64,000 nucleotides of DNA from Candidatus Enterococcus moelleringii (GTDB lineage Bacteria; Bacillota; Bacilli; Lactobacillales; Enterococcaceae), in NCBI RefSeq assembly GCF_017377575.1, contig NZ_JAFREM010000030.1, forward strand, positions 28,272-92,271. The letters are read 5' to 3'. Positions 1 to 8,279 of the stretch are shown in pieces. Each line of letters starts with the position of its first letter. Within the stretch, counting starts at the first letter, position 1. The translations under genes were made by a program, and so were the position numbers. Under the pieces are notes generated by a model, which did no database searches, was not told where the DNA came from, and worked only from the letters and a program-made list of their open reading frames with translations.

Positions 1-189
1 AAAAAGTTGACGGTCAAAAGTAGTTCAGATTGACAACTGATATGCACTGTTATATACTGTTTATAAGAAAAGTTGCTTAGTGAAATTTACCACTTCCGCA
101 TTCGTCAATGACACCGATTCATAAGCAGTTAGCGGAACGAATCAAAGTAACCTTTATATTCTTAAGATGATAAAAAGGTTAAAATATGC

Positions 190-195
190 TATAAT
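190..195 (+). promoter_or_regulatory. -10 promoter element for the small membrane protein pair
   Basis: A perfect TATAAT lies 24 bases upstream of the first start codon, preceded by AT-rich DNA. A convincing -35 at 16-18 bases is not obvious. The remaining 5' end of the window (1-189) contains no gene that I can support. Confidence 0.5.
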
Positions 196-219
196 TTCCG
201 TTAAAAGGAGGCGGTAATC

Positions 220-489
220 ATGGCAGGATTCGATTTGTTTGTCGTCGGAATGTGTGGGTTGCTTGGGGTAGTTACGACTTATAGTGGGTTGTTGTTTTAT
301 CGGGAACGGGAATTTTCTTACATATTATTTGGCATGTGTGCAGCAATGGTGTCCTTTGTTTGCTACAACCATCACTTTGCGGAAAGAGATACTGCTTCAT
401 GTAAGGGCTTATTTGTAGCTTTTTGGGTAGTTAGTGTGCTGTTTTTCATTGTGAAAGCACGATTATCAAAAAATAAAGAAGTTAATTAA
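220..489 (+). CDS. Small three-helix membrane protein, unknown function
   Basis: This 89-residue protein is mostly hydrophobic, with predicted membrane helices at about residues 5-25, 33-50 and 64-80 and a short basic tail (KARLSKNK). The start is supported by an AAAGGAGG ribosome site 8-9 bases upstream. It is clearly related to the next gene: both share a D-L-(F/Y)-V-V start, a C-G-L motif, T-x-Y-S, and an H-F-x-x-R-(D/E) motif after the second helix. I do not recognise a named family. The two genes are 40 bases apart and probably co-transcribed. The histidines and cysteines near the membrane boundary are conserved between the copies, but no function can be assigned. Confidence 0.7.
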   Translation: MAGFDLFVVGMCGLLGVVTTYSGLLFYREREFSYILFGMCAAMVSFVCYNHHFAERDTASCKGLFVAFWVVSVLFFIVKARLSKNKEVN

Positions 490-529
490 CAATTTTTAAG
501 ATATACTAATTAAAAAGGGAGTGACAGGT

Positions 530-778
530 ATGAGCTATGCAGATTTATATGTTGTCGTAGCATGTGGACTTTGTGCAATTATTACTGGCTACAGTATTTT
601 AATGATGAATCGAGATTTTAAATTTTTATATGTAGGAATTGGCTGCATCACCGGGGGACTTTCGGTGGGAATGTACACGTATCATTTCGATTCCCGTGAA
701 TCCTTCCTAGTGATGTGCCTGTATTACGGCTGCTGGCTGTTCAGCGCCTTCTTCTTTGCCAAGAAAATGAAAGCATAA
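530..778 (+). CDS. Small three-helix membrane protein, paralogue of the upstream gene
   Basis: An 82-residue hydrophobic protein with three predicted membrane helices. I place the start at the ATG at 530 because an AAAGGGAG ribosome site ends 8 bases upstream; an in-frame GTG at 521 overlaps that site and is unlikely to be used. It aligns along its length with the preceding gene (D-L-Y-V-V, C-G-L, T-G-Y-S, Y-H-F-D-S-R), so the pair is a tandem duplication that has diverged. It ends just before a bidirectional terminator shared with the convergent MFS gene. The function is unknown. Confidence 0.7.
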   Translation: MSYADLYVVVACGLCAIITGYSILMMNRDFKFLYVGIGCITGGLSVGMYTYHFDSRESFLVMCLYYGCWLFSAFFFAKKMKA

Positions 779-779
779 A

Positions 780-810
780 AAAGCATTGTCCTATTTGTGG
801 ACAATGCTTT
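780..810. terminator. Bidirectional intrinsic terminator
   Basis: A perfect 12-bp stem, AAAGCATTGTCC / GGACAATGCTTT, with a 7-base loop, has T-rich DNA downstream on both strands. It contains the stop codon of the minus-strand MFS gene and terminates the plus-strand small-protein pair. Confidence 0.85.
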
Positions 811-2080
811 CTTCTTTTTTCTGATGAAAAGCTTCCGCCGTCGCAATCTCTTTGGTATTGCGATGAACTGAAAAGTAGTTGATCAGTACCAGTAACGAGG
901 TAGACAAGAAAACGCCTCGGTATCCGAAAATAGAGGACACACTAGAACCGATCATGGGTCCCACCACATTACCGGCTGCTTGGAAGGATTGATTGTAGCT
1001 GAAAATCCGTCCGGCTGCTTGATGAGGAGAATATTTGGTGATCAAGGTTTGCACGGCAGGCAACAGACAAGCATCGGAAATCCCTACTAGAAAGCGTAGG
1101 AAAGCCAACTGCCAGACATTTTGCACGATCGCCATTGGCAGATAGACTACAATGGCAAACAATAAGCCAATCGCTAAAATTTTCTCACTACCAATCCGAT
1201 CTCCTAAGCGTCCCAGTCGTGGTGCCGCAATCAAGGTAGCAATCCCGGGAATCGAAGCAATCACTCCGCTGACAAAGGTTACATTTCCGTGATTATGCAT
1301 CAGCTGCCGTATATACAAACTGATAATCGGGCTGATGGAATTGTTGGAAGCTTGAATGATCATGGTGGTCAAAAACATTCCTAAAATCAAATGAGGATAT
1401 TTCAGCTCTTGGAAGATTTGCTTAGCTGGTACCATATCCTTTTTCTCGACTGGAGTAAATTCTTCATGAACGAAGAAGACGCTCAGCAAAAAGACCAAAA
1501 AGAGAATAGCGCTGGTAATGAAAAAGGTGTAGCGATACCCAAAGATGGAAGCCGTTGTTCCGCCAACTAAAGGACCCAGCAAGCTGCCGGTTACAGATCC
1601 AGTGGCTAAAGTTCCTAGCACCTGACCGCTTTTTTCCTTTGGCGTTCCCGTAGCAACTAAAGCGGTGGCATTACTTACATACCCAGAAAAGACACCTTGC
1701 AAAAGCCGCAAGCCAATCAATTGATAGACATTGGTTACCAGACCCATCAAGCCGATAACCACAGCCATCCCTAAAGATGCCCGCAGCAACATCAATTTCC
1801 GACCCTTTTGGTCAGCCAAACGTCCCCACAAAGGCGAAACGATTGCTGTGATCAAAAAGGTAGAAGAAAAGGTGACGCCGCTCCATAAATTCAGCTCTTG
1901 GCTAGTATAATCACCCAAGGTATCTATGTACAAGGACATAAAAGGCATCACCAGACTAAAGCCGATCCCCGCCATGAAGGTACCAAACCAAAGCACAATC
2001 AGATTCTTCTGCCAAGCAGGTCTCGGCGGAAAGAGCCGTTGTTTGATTCGTTCAGACAAAATAACTCTGCCTTCTTTCAT
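791..2080 (-). CDS. MFS transporter, multidrug-efflux-like
   Basis: A 429-residue major facilitator protein with about 12 membrane segments. The signature loop between helices 2 and 3 is present as G-R-L-A-D-Q-K-G-R-K, with its repeat in the second half as G-R-L-G-D-R-I-G. A G-x-L-L-G-P-L-V-G-G sequence in helix 5 resembles the antiporter motif C of drug:H+ antiporters (DHA1 group). It is therefore likely an exporter of small drugs or metabolites; the substrate cannot be told. The ATG start has a poor ribosome site. A TTG seven codons in, preceded by AAGG, is an alternative. It is a single-gene unit converging on the small-protein pair. Confidence 0.8.
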   Translation of the reverse strand: MKEGRVILSERIKQRLFPPRPAWQKNLIVLWFGTFMAGIGFSLVMPFMSLYIDTLGDYTSQELNLWSGVTFSSTFLITAIVSPLWGRLADQKGRKLMLLRASLGMAVVIGLMGLVTNVYQLIGLRLLQGVFSGYVSNATALVATGTPKEKSGQVLGTLATGSVTGSLLGPLVGGTTASIFGYRYTFFITSAILFLVFLLSVFFVHEEFTPVEKKDMVPAKQIFQELKYPHLILGMFLTTMIIQASNNSISPIISLYIRQLMHNHGNVTFVSGVIASIPGIATLIAAPRLGRLGDRIGSEKILAIGLLFAIVVYLPMAIVQNVWQLAFLRFLVGISDACLLPAVQTLITKYSPHQAAGRIFSYNQSFQAAGNVVGPMIGSSVSSIFGYRGVFLSTSLLVLINYFSVHRNTKEIATAEAFHQKKEESIVHK

Positions 2081-2217
2081 TTGTTTTCAAAACATTTCCA
2101 TTATAAACCTAAAAAATAGAATATCAAATCCCAATTGACTGTGATAAAGTAGAATTAAGAAAAACGCAAAAATAATATGTTAGACTTAAGAAGAAATTCT
2201 TCCACTAAACAGAACAC

Positions 2218-2247
2218 TTGAAAAATTTTAGCTGAATGCCGTATGAT
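2218..2247 (+). promoter_or_regulatory. Sigma-A promoter for the DUF1033-topB operon
   Basis: TTGAAA (2218-2223) and TATGAT (2242-2247) are separated by 18 bases, 24 bases before the DUF1033 start codon. Confidence 0.55.
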
Positions 2248-2270
2248 GTCAATGGAAAGAAGGGGTGTAA

Positions 2271-2642
2271 ATGTATCAGGTTATTACCATGTATGGTGAC
2301 AATGAACCATGGTGGTTTTTTGAAGATTGGAAAGAGGACATCACCGAAGAGAAGCAGTTTGACAACTTTGAAGAAGCTGAAAAATATTTTGACGAGCGCT
2401 GGGACGCTCTCTCTCAAGATTTTATATATCATAACACGAAGAAAAATTATTTAAGTGCGTTCTGGAACGAAGAGGATGAGCGTTGGTGTGAAGAATGCGA
2501 CGATTATCTTCAACAGTATTGGGGATTGGCCCTGTTAATGGACGATAAAGCCATTACTGTTGAAAGCAGAAAGGAAACTTATGAAACAACTAATACTAGC
2601 GGAAAAGCCAAGTGTTGCAAAAGATTTAAGCAAGGTGCTTAA
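2271..2642 (+). CDS. DUF1033 family protein
   Basis: A 123-residue soluble acidic protein. The N-terminus (M-Y-Q-V-I-T-M-Y-G-D, then E-P-W-W-F-F-E-D-W) matches what I recall of the DUF1033 family of Lactobacillales and related bacteria. The middle is rich in acidic and aromatic residues, including a W-C-E-E-C-D-D-Y segment. The ribosome site AAGGGGTG precedes the ATG. Its 3' end overlaps topB by 62 bases, so the two are probably translationally coupled. The function is unknown; the coupling to a topoisomerase is the only contextual hint. Confidence 0.75.
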   Translation: MYQVITMYGDNEPWWFFEDWKEDITEEKQFDNFEEAEKYFDERWDALSQDFIYHNTKKNYLSAFWNEEDERWCEECDDYLQQYWGLALLMDDKAITVESRKETYETTNTSGKAKCCKRFKQGA

Positions 2643-4653
2643 CGCGAACCAAAAACATAAAAATTACTTTGAAGGACCCAATGTGATTGTAACTTGGGCC
2701 CTTGGTCATTTATTGAGCCTAAAAATGCCGGAAGATTTAAACAAAGAATGGCAAAGCTGGCAAATGGAGACTTTGCCGATGATTCCAAAACACATCGGCA
2801 TCAAGCCTTTGCCAAAAACGAGAGCTCAATTAAAAACGATCCAACAGCTGGCTAAACGCAGCGATATCTCTGAAGCCGTCATCGCAACCGATGCCGGACG
2901 TGAAGGGGAGTTAGTAGCCCGCTGGATTTTAGAGTATGTAAAATTCAACAAACCAGTAAAACGACTTTGGATTTCTTCACAGACACCCAAAGCCATTAAC
3001 GACGGCTTTAAAAAGCTGAAGCCAGCCAAAGAATACGACAATCTTTACTATTCAGCCTTGGCTCGGGCTAAAGCCGACTGGTTAGTGGGCCTAAATGTCA
3101 CCCGCGCCTTAACGGTAAAATACGAAGATAGTCTTTCTGCCGGCCGAGTTCAGACACCAACCTTGTCATTGGTCCGCCAACAGGAAAAGAAAATCGAAAA
3201 ATTCCGGCCGCAAAACTATTTTGTCGTTTCCTTGCAAGTAGAAGGACAAAAGGCCAAGCTGAACCAGAAAAATCCTTACGGCATTACCGAACGGGAAAAA
3301 GCCGAAGCACTAGTGAAGGAACTGAGCCAGCAAAAGGGCACAGTGACTGAAGTCAGCGACAAGGAAAAAGTAGAGCCAGCACCATTGCCTTACGACTTAA
3401 CCGAAGTACAACGGGACGCCAATGCCCGCTACCAATTCTCGGCTAAGAAAACTCTGTCGATTGTCCAAAGCTTGTATGAAACCCACAAAATTGTGACCTA
3501 TCCGCGGACCGACAGCAAGTACTTAACCAGCGACATGAAGTCGACCATGAAGGAACGTTTGCAGGCCATCAGTGATTTCGCACCAGAAGTGAAGTTGTAT
3601 CTGAAAAATGGCGGTCAAGTGAAGCAGCAGCGGGTATTCCAAGACAGCAAGGTAACCGATCACCATGCCTTGATCCCGACTGAGCAGCGACCACGCTATG
3701 AGAAGCTGTCTACTGATGAACAGCGAATTTACGGTATGATCGTTAACCGCTTTTTAGGTCTGTTTGCCGATGCCCATAAAGAAAGCCAACAAAAAGTAAC
3801 CGTGGCTTTTGGCAAAGAAACCTTTACCTTCCGCCAAAGCAAGGTACTTGTCGCCGGCTGGAAGAAAACTGAAGAAGAGAAGCCAGCTATTCAATGGAAG
3901 AAAGATCAGCGGATTGTCCCTGATTTTACCATTGAAAAGGCCTTAACCTCACCGCCTAAACCCCTTAACGAAGGAACGCTTTTAGGCTTAATGGAAAAAC
4001 ACAGCTTAGGTACACCAGCCACTCGTGCGGAAATCATCGAAAAGCTGATCAAATCTGAATTGATGGAACGTACCAACAGCGGTCTGCAGGTCTCACCAAA
4101 GGGCAAGCAGCTGCTGGAGCTAGTCAATCCATCGTTGGTAACACCAGAATTAACCGAAAAATGGGAAAAACAACTGGAAGCTATCGCCAAAGGCAGCTAT
4201 TCCAGCAAGCAATTCTTGAAGGAAATTGAAGAAGACACAAAAAAACTTGTACAAGAAGTCAAACAAAGCGAACAAAAGTACCAAGACTTCTCAATCACCC
4301 AAAAGAAATGTCCCGAATGCGGTTCTTTATTAAGAGAGAAAAACACCCGCGACGGTAAGGTTTACAACTGTACTAATACCGAATGTAACTACCGCCGCCG
4401 CAAGGAACCAAAAGTTTCCAACCATCGCTGCCCGCAATGTCACCGTAAAATGGAGATCATTGATGGCAAGAAGGGTTCTTACTTCCGTTGCAAGTACGAC
4501 GGAACCACTGAAAAGATGCTGGACAAAAAAGAACGCAGTAAAAAAATGACTAAGCATGAAGAACGTCGCCTGCTGCAAAAGGTCAACCAAGAGGCTGAAC
4601 CGCAGGAAAGTGCATTGGCTCAAGCGTTGAAAGCAGCCATGGAAGAAAAATAG
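2581..4653 (+). CDS. topB: DNA topoisomerase III
   Basis: A 690-residue type IA topoisomerase that relaxes and decatenates DNA by single-strand passage. The N-terminal TOPRIM domain starts L-I-L-A-E-K-P-S-V-A and contains A-T-D-A-G-R-E-G-E. The active-site tyrosine is Tyr307 in T-Y-P-R-T-D. The C-terminus (after about residue 575) has two zinc-ribbon-like modules (C-P-E-C-G... C-T-N-T-E-C, then C-P-Q-C... F-R-C) and a basic tail. I chose the ATG at 2581, preceded by AAAGGAAA, because M-K-Q-L-I-L-A-E-K-P is the family start; an in-frame ATG at 2560 adds seven residues. It overlaps the DUF1033 gene and ends at a good terminator. Confidence 0.95.
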   Translation: MKQLILAEKPSVAKDLSKVLNANQKHKNYFEGPNVIVTWALGHLLSLKMPEDLNKEWQSWQMETLPMIPKHIGIKPLPKTRAQLKTIQQLAKRSDISEAVIATDAGREGELVARWILEYVKFNKPVKRLWISSQTPKAINDGFKKLKPAKEYDNLYYSALARAKADWLVGLNVTRALTVKYEDSLSAGRVQTPTLSLVRQQEKKIEKFRPQNYFVVSLQVEGQKAKLNQKNPYGITEREKAEALVKELSQQKGTVTEVSDKEKVEPAPLPYDLTEVQRDANARYQFSAKKTLSIVQSLYETHKIVTYPRTDSKYLTSDMKSTMKERLQAISDFAPEVKLYLKNGGQVKQQRVFQDSKVTDHHALIPTEQRPRYEKLSTDEQRIYGMIVNRFLGLFADAHKESQQKVTVAFGKETFTFRQSKVLVAGWKKTEEEKPAIQWKKDQRIVPDFTIEKALTSPPKPLNEGTLLGLMEKHSLGTPATRAEIIEKLIKSELMERTNSGLQVSPKGKQLLELVNPSLVTPELTEKWEKQLEAIAKGSYSSKQFLKEIEEDTKKLVQEVKQSEQKYQDFSITQKKCPECGSLLREKNTRDGKVYNCTNTECNYRRRKEPKVSNHRCPQCHRKMEIIDGKKGSYFRCKYDGTTEKMLDKKERSKKMTKHEERRLLQKVNQEAEPQESALAQALKAAMEEK

Positions 4654-4661
4654 CAAACGTG

Positions 4662-4690
4662 AGAACAGGCAATTGTGTCTGTTCTTTTTT
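4662..4690 (+). terminator. Intrinsic terminator after topB
   Basis: AGAACAG / CTGTTCT stem with a 9-base loop and six T residues. Confidence 0.8.
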
Positions 4691-4759
4691 CTGCAAAAAT
4701 AATCTTGTAATCGATTTCTTTTATTTAGAAATCCCCTAGTTATTCCCTAGAAAAAGCGG

Positions 4760-4765
4760 TATAAT
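4760..4765 (+). promoter_or_regulatory. -10 element for the sigma-54 activator gene
   Basis: TATAAT 41 bases upstream of the TTG start. The -35 is weak, so expression may be low or need an activator. Confidence 0.45.
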
Positions 4766-4806
4766 AGGCACTGGTGTATACCACTTCATGCCAGGAGGTG
4801 CTGGAT

Positions 4807-7482
4807 TTGAAATCAAGAAAAGACGAAGTGCTAGACCTTTTGAAACAACAAAAGCAGGAAATGACGGCGCAAGAATTAGCCGATAAGATGGCCATGGATC
4901 GAACCAACATCAGTCGTTATTTAAACGAACTAACTAAGGATGGCTATGTGAAAAAAATTGACGGCCGGCCGGTAAAATTCCAGTTTGTCCTGCAAACAAC
5001 CGAGAACCATATTAACTTTGATAACTTAATCGGCCGCGAAGAATCCCTGAAAAGTCAGATTCAAAAGTCAAAAGCAGCGATTTTATATCCCCCACGTGGG
5101 TTGCATACGATTATTTTTGGGGAAACCGGAACCGGGAAGACGATGTTTGCCGAATGCATGTATCGCTTTGCCGTTTCCTCTGGTGTGTTAGATGCCAGTG
5201 CACCCTTTATTACTTTTAACTGTGCCGATTACGCGCAAAATCCTCAATTGTTATACGGACACATTTTTGGGGTGAAGCGGGGCGCCTTTACCGGTGCCGA
5301 AGAAAGTCGCGACGGATTGATGGCGCAAGCCGATGGCGGAATTTTATTCTTAGATGAAATTCATCGTTTGCCGCCGGAAGGCCAAGAGATGCTCTTTACC
5401 TTCATTGACAAAGGCATTTTCCGACCTCTAGGCGACAGCCAGGAAAAAACAGCCTCCGTTCAAATTCTTGGGGCCACTACCGAAACCAGCTCGACCTTTT
5501 TATCTACTTTTAACCGTCGGATTCCTATGCAGATCGAGCTGCCTTCTTTGGCGGAACGTTCTTTGGATGAGCGCCTGGCGATTATTAAGGAATTTCTACA
5601 GCAGGAAGCCAACCGCTTGATGGAAGAAATCGCCATCGATAAGCGCAGTTTGCTGGGCTTCTTATTATATAGCGCTGAAGGCAACATCGGTCAGCTGAAG
5701 CGGGATCTGAAGCTGGTTTGTGCCAAGGCTTTCTTACATTATCAAACCACCCAAGATCAGGACAAGCTGATGATTACCGAAGAGGATTTGCCGCTTAACG
5801 TGCAAAAGGGTCTGTTGCGAATGAAGGAGCAGCCGGATCTGGGACCCTTCTTAGATAAGAAGAACTTGTACATGAGCTTCAAGCCGGGCACCGAAGAAGT
5901 TGTCTGGGGCCAAGACCCAGCCACCAGCATGGAAGTTTATCATTCCATTACCTACAAGCTGGATACCTTGAATCAGGAAAACCTGACGGAAATCGATTTA
6001 GAAGAATTAATTTCCAATGATGTGGATCAGTATTTTGAGACGTACGTGGAAGAGCTGTCCCATACCAATGCCTACCGGGAAATTATTCCCGATGATCTAT
6101 GGCAGTTGACCAATGAATTGTATGAGATTGCCGGCGAAAAATTACAACGGGAATATGATGAAAAGGTGCGCTTTGCCTTTGCCCTGCATTTGAATTCTAC
6201 TATTGAAAGAATCAAAGCCGATCAAATTATTCCTCACCCCAACTTAAACGAAATTCGCAAAAAGTATTCCAAAGAATTTCAGTTGGCAATTGAGCTGTCG
6301 GGCCACATTGAAGAAAAATACAATATTATGATTCCCTTAGACGAAATTGGTTTTATTACCATGTTTCTAACGATGGAAATCAGCGAAGACAAACACCCGG
6401 ACGAACGCCAGGTAGCAGTAATTGTAGTGATGCACGGCAAATCCACAGCCTCCAGTATGCTGGAAACGGCACAGGATTTGTTGGGAACCAAAGACGGTAT
6501 TGCTTTTAATATGCCGTTGACAGTCAAGACTGAAGAATTGTATGGCACGATTCGCAATTACATTGCCGCCGAGAAGGAGCAGTTTTCAGAAGGGATTATC
6601 CTATTAACCGACATGGGTTCTCCTAATAATTTCGGCAATCTGATTTCTCATGAGATGGGCATTCGCACCAGAGTGATCTCCATGGCCAGCACGATGCTGG
6701 TTTTGGAAAGCCTGCGTTTAGCTACACTAGGTCGTTCGCTGGAGGATATTTATCACAGTGTGATGACCATGTTCAGTAACATGATCCCATTGGATGAGCC
6801 GACGCAAAAGGATGGTAAGCGGGTCATTATCGTTGCCTGCTTCACCGGCGAAGGAGTTTCTAAGCGTTTGAATCAAGTGGTTTCCCAGTTGGTGGATGCT
6901 AACGAGTTTGAAATTATCCAGATGCAATCACTGGAAAGAGAAAGCTTCAAGCACCGGATTGATGAGCTGATTACTACTAAAGAGATCGCGGCGATTATCG
7001 GAACGATGGAGATTCATTACCAGCAAATTCCCTTTATCCCGGCATTGAATCTCTTCAATCGCCAGAAAATCTTAGAATTTCAAGATATCTTAGGAACCAA
7101 AATTTCGCTGCCGGAAATGGTGGATTCCTTAACCCAGGACTTTACACCGGAAATTGCGGTGAACGAATTATTTTTCTTAACCGAAGAAGCGATTCAGCGT
7201 ATCCGCAAAAGCCGCGGGCTGATTATTGATACCAATGTGCTGCAGGGGTTAATGATTCATATCTCCTTTTTGGTAGATAAAATCAAAAAAGACCTGCCGC
7301 GCCCGACCTTTAAAGGAGTGGAAGGCTATCGGCAACAGAACATTTCCATGTTTGCCGAGGTAACTTTGCAGTTGAAACCGATTGAAGAACAATTCGGGGT
7401 ACAGCTGACGGAAGATGACAAAGCTTATATTGTAAAAACCTTGTTGGATAATAGTATTGAACTAGAATTGCACAGTGTGTAA
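4807..7482 (+). CDS. Sigma-54-dependent PTS regulator, LevR/ManR type
   Basis: An 891-residue enhancer-binding protein. Domains in order: N-terminal DeoR-like helix-turn-helix (about 1-60); AAA+ sigma-54-interaction domain with Walker A G-E-T-G-T-G-K-T (about 105), the sigma-54 contact loop G-A-F-T-G-A (about 159) and Walker B I-L-F-L-D-E-I-H (about 180); PRD1 (about 400-520); an EIIA-Man-like domain with candidate phospho-histidine 543 in V-M-H-G-K-S; then a EIIB-like region and PRD2 near the C-terminus. I use the TTG at 4807 because AGGAGG lies 8 bases upstream; an earlier GTG at 4774 lacks a ribosome site. It lies directly upstream of a sigma-54 promoter and PTS operon, which it presumably activates, with PTS phosphorylation tuning its activity. 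No rpoN gene is in the window. It resembles the four sigma-54 PTS activators described in E. faecalis, but I cannot say which one. Confidence 0.92.
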   Translation: MKSRKDEVLDLLKQQKQEMTAQELADKMAMDRTNISRYLNELTKDGYVKKIDGRPVKFQFVLQTTENHINFDNLIGREESLKSQIQKSKAAILYPPRGLHTIIFGETGTGKTMFAECMYRFAVSSGVLDASAPFITFNCADYAQNPQLLYGHIFGVKRGAFTGAEESRDGLMAQADGGILFLDEIHRLPPEGQEMLFTFIDKGIFRPLGDSQEKTASVQILGATTETSSTFLSTFNRRIPMQIELPSLAERSLDERLAIIKEFLQQEANRLMEEIAIDKRSLLGFLLYSAEGNIGQLKRDLKLVCAKAFLHYQTTQDQDKLMITEEDLPLNVQKGLLRMKEQPDLGPFLDKKNLYMSFKPGTEEVVWGQDPATSMEVYHSITYKLDTLNQENLTEIDLEELISNDVDQYFETYVEELSHTNAYREIIPDDLWQLTNELYEIAGEKLQREYDEKVRFAFALHLNSTIERIKADQIIPHPNLNEIRKKYSKEFQLAIELSGHIEEKYNIMIPLDEIGFITMFLTMEISEDKHPDERQVAVIVVMHGKSTASSMLETAQDLLGTKDGIAFNMPLTVKTEELYGTIRNYIAAEKEQFSEGIILLTDMGSPNNFGNLISHEMGIRTRVISMASTMLVLESLRLATLGRSLEDIYHSVMTMFSNMIPLDEPTQKDGKRVIIVACFTGEGVSKRLNQVVSQLVDANEFEIIQMQSLERESFKHRIDELITTKEIAAIIGTMEIHYQQIPFIPALNLFNRQKILEFQDILGTKISLPEMVDSLTQDFTPEIAVNELFFLTEEAIQRIRKSRGLIIDTNVLQGLMIHISFLVDKIKKDLPRPTFKGVEGYRQQNISMFAEVTLQLKPIEEQFGVQLTEDDKAYIVKTLLDNSIELELHSV

Positions 7483-7495
7483 TTCTAGTTTTTTT
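7462..7495 (+). terminator. Intrinsic terminator overlapping the activator stop codon
   Basis: CTAGAATT / AATTCTAG stem around the stop codon followed by seven T residues. It insulates the PTS operon from read-through and so makes the operon dependent on its own sigma-54 promoter. Confidence 0.8.
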
Positions 7496-7544
7496 GTGTG
7501 TAAGTTGGAAACCTTATCATATCAACCACCGTGCAAGTAAAAAG

Positions 7545-7561
7545 TTGGCACAGTAATTGCT
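7545..7561 (+). promoter_or_regulatory. Sigma-54 (-24/-12) promoter of the PTS operon
   Basis: TTGGCAC-N5-TTGCT matches the RpoN consensus TTGGCAC-N5-TTGC(A/T) at every defined position. It lies 45 bases before the first PTS gene and immediately downstream of a LevR-type sigma-54 activator gene. The transcript should begin about 12 bases downstream of the TTGC. The upstream activator binding site is probably within 7496-7544 or inside the activator gene; I could not define it. Confidence 0.93.
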
Positions 7562-7605
7562 TTATATAAAAGTGAAAATAAAAAAACTTTAAGGAGCGTA
7601 TCACT

Positions 7606-7926
7606 ATGAAAAGAATTATGTTAGTTTGTTCAGCTGGAATGAGCACAAGCCTATTGGTAACAAAAATGGAAAAAGCAGCCGAAGCAAGAGGAATGGAAGC
7701 GGATATTTTTGCCGTATCTGCCTCAGAAGCTGATGCAAAATTAAATGATGCAGAAAACCCAGTTGACGTTTTATTATTAGGACCACAAGTTCGTTTTATG
7801 AAAGCGCAATTTGATGAAAAATTAGCAGGAAAAAATATTCCATTGGAAGTTATCGACATGAAAGACTACGGCATGATGAATGGCGAAAGCGTCTTAGATA
7901 CAGCGATTACTTTAATGGATCAATAA
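7606..7926 (+). CDS. PTS lactose/cellobiose-family EIIB subunit
   Basis: A 106-residue cytoplasmic phosphocarrier. The phosphorylated cysteine is Cys9 in the loop V-C-S-A-G-M-S-T-S, typical of cellobiose-family IIB (CelA-like). It passes phosphate from IIA to the sugar bound by the IIC permease encoded at 9605. The ribosome site AAGGAG is 9 bases from the ATG. It is the first gene after the sigma-54 promoter, 12 bases before the IIA gene. Family membership covers cellobiose, chitobiose, lactose and related disaccharides, so the exact sugar is not determined by this gene. Confidence 0.93.
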   Translation: MKRIMLVCSAGMSTSLLVTKMEKAAEARGMEADIFAVSASEADAKLNDAENPVDVLLLGPQVRFMKAQFDEKLAGKNIPLEVIDMKDYGMMNGESVLDTAITLMDQ

Positions 7927-7938
7927 GGAGTTAGCAAG

Positions 7939-8268
7939 ATGAGCGATAAAATGACACAAGAGCAATTGGAAGCAATCATGGGTTTAATTATGAATTCCGG
8001 CAACGCCAAAAGCAATGCAATGGAAGCGATTCAAGCCGCTAAGAAAAACGACTTTGAATTAGCAAAAACTAAACTTGCTGAAGCGGACGAAGCATTAGTT
8101 GAAGCACATCATGCCCAAACTGGTTTATTAACGAAGGAAGCCCAAGGCGATCAAATGACCGTTACCTTATTAGCGGTACACAGCCAGGATCACTTGATGA
8201 CCAGCATTACCTTCAATGATCTAGCAAAAGAAGTCGTTGACATTTACCAACGTCTTGCTGACGAGTAG
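7939..8268 (+). CDS. PTS lactose/cellobiose-family EIIA subunit
   Basis: A 109-residue all-helical protein of the Lac/Cel IIA family that takes phosphate from HPr and gives it to IIB. The candidate phospho-histidine is in the A-V-H-S-Q-D-H-L-M segment near residue 80, with a conserved E-A-H-H-A-Q upstream. It follows the IIB gene after 12 bases and precedes the acetyltransferase gene after 11 bases, so the three are one transcription unit. Confidence 0.92.
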   Translation: MSDKMTQEQLEAIMGLIMNSGNAKSNAMEAIQAAKKNDFELAKTKLAEADEALVEAHHAQTGLLTKEAQGDQMTVTLLAVHSQDHLMTSITFNDLAKEVVDIYQRLADE

Positions 8269-8279
8269 GAGATGATCCC

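Noticed and set aside
1898..2138. Two overlapping plus-strand open frames over the 5' end of the MFS gene
   Set aside because: They are antisense shadows without ribosome sites or recognisable sequence.
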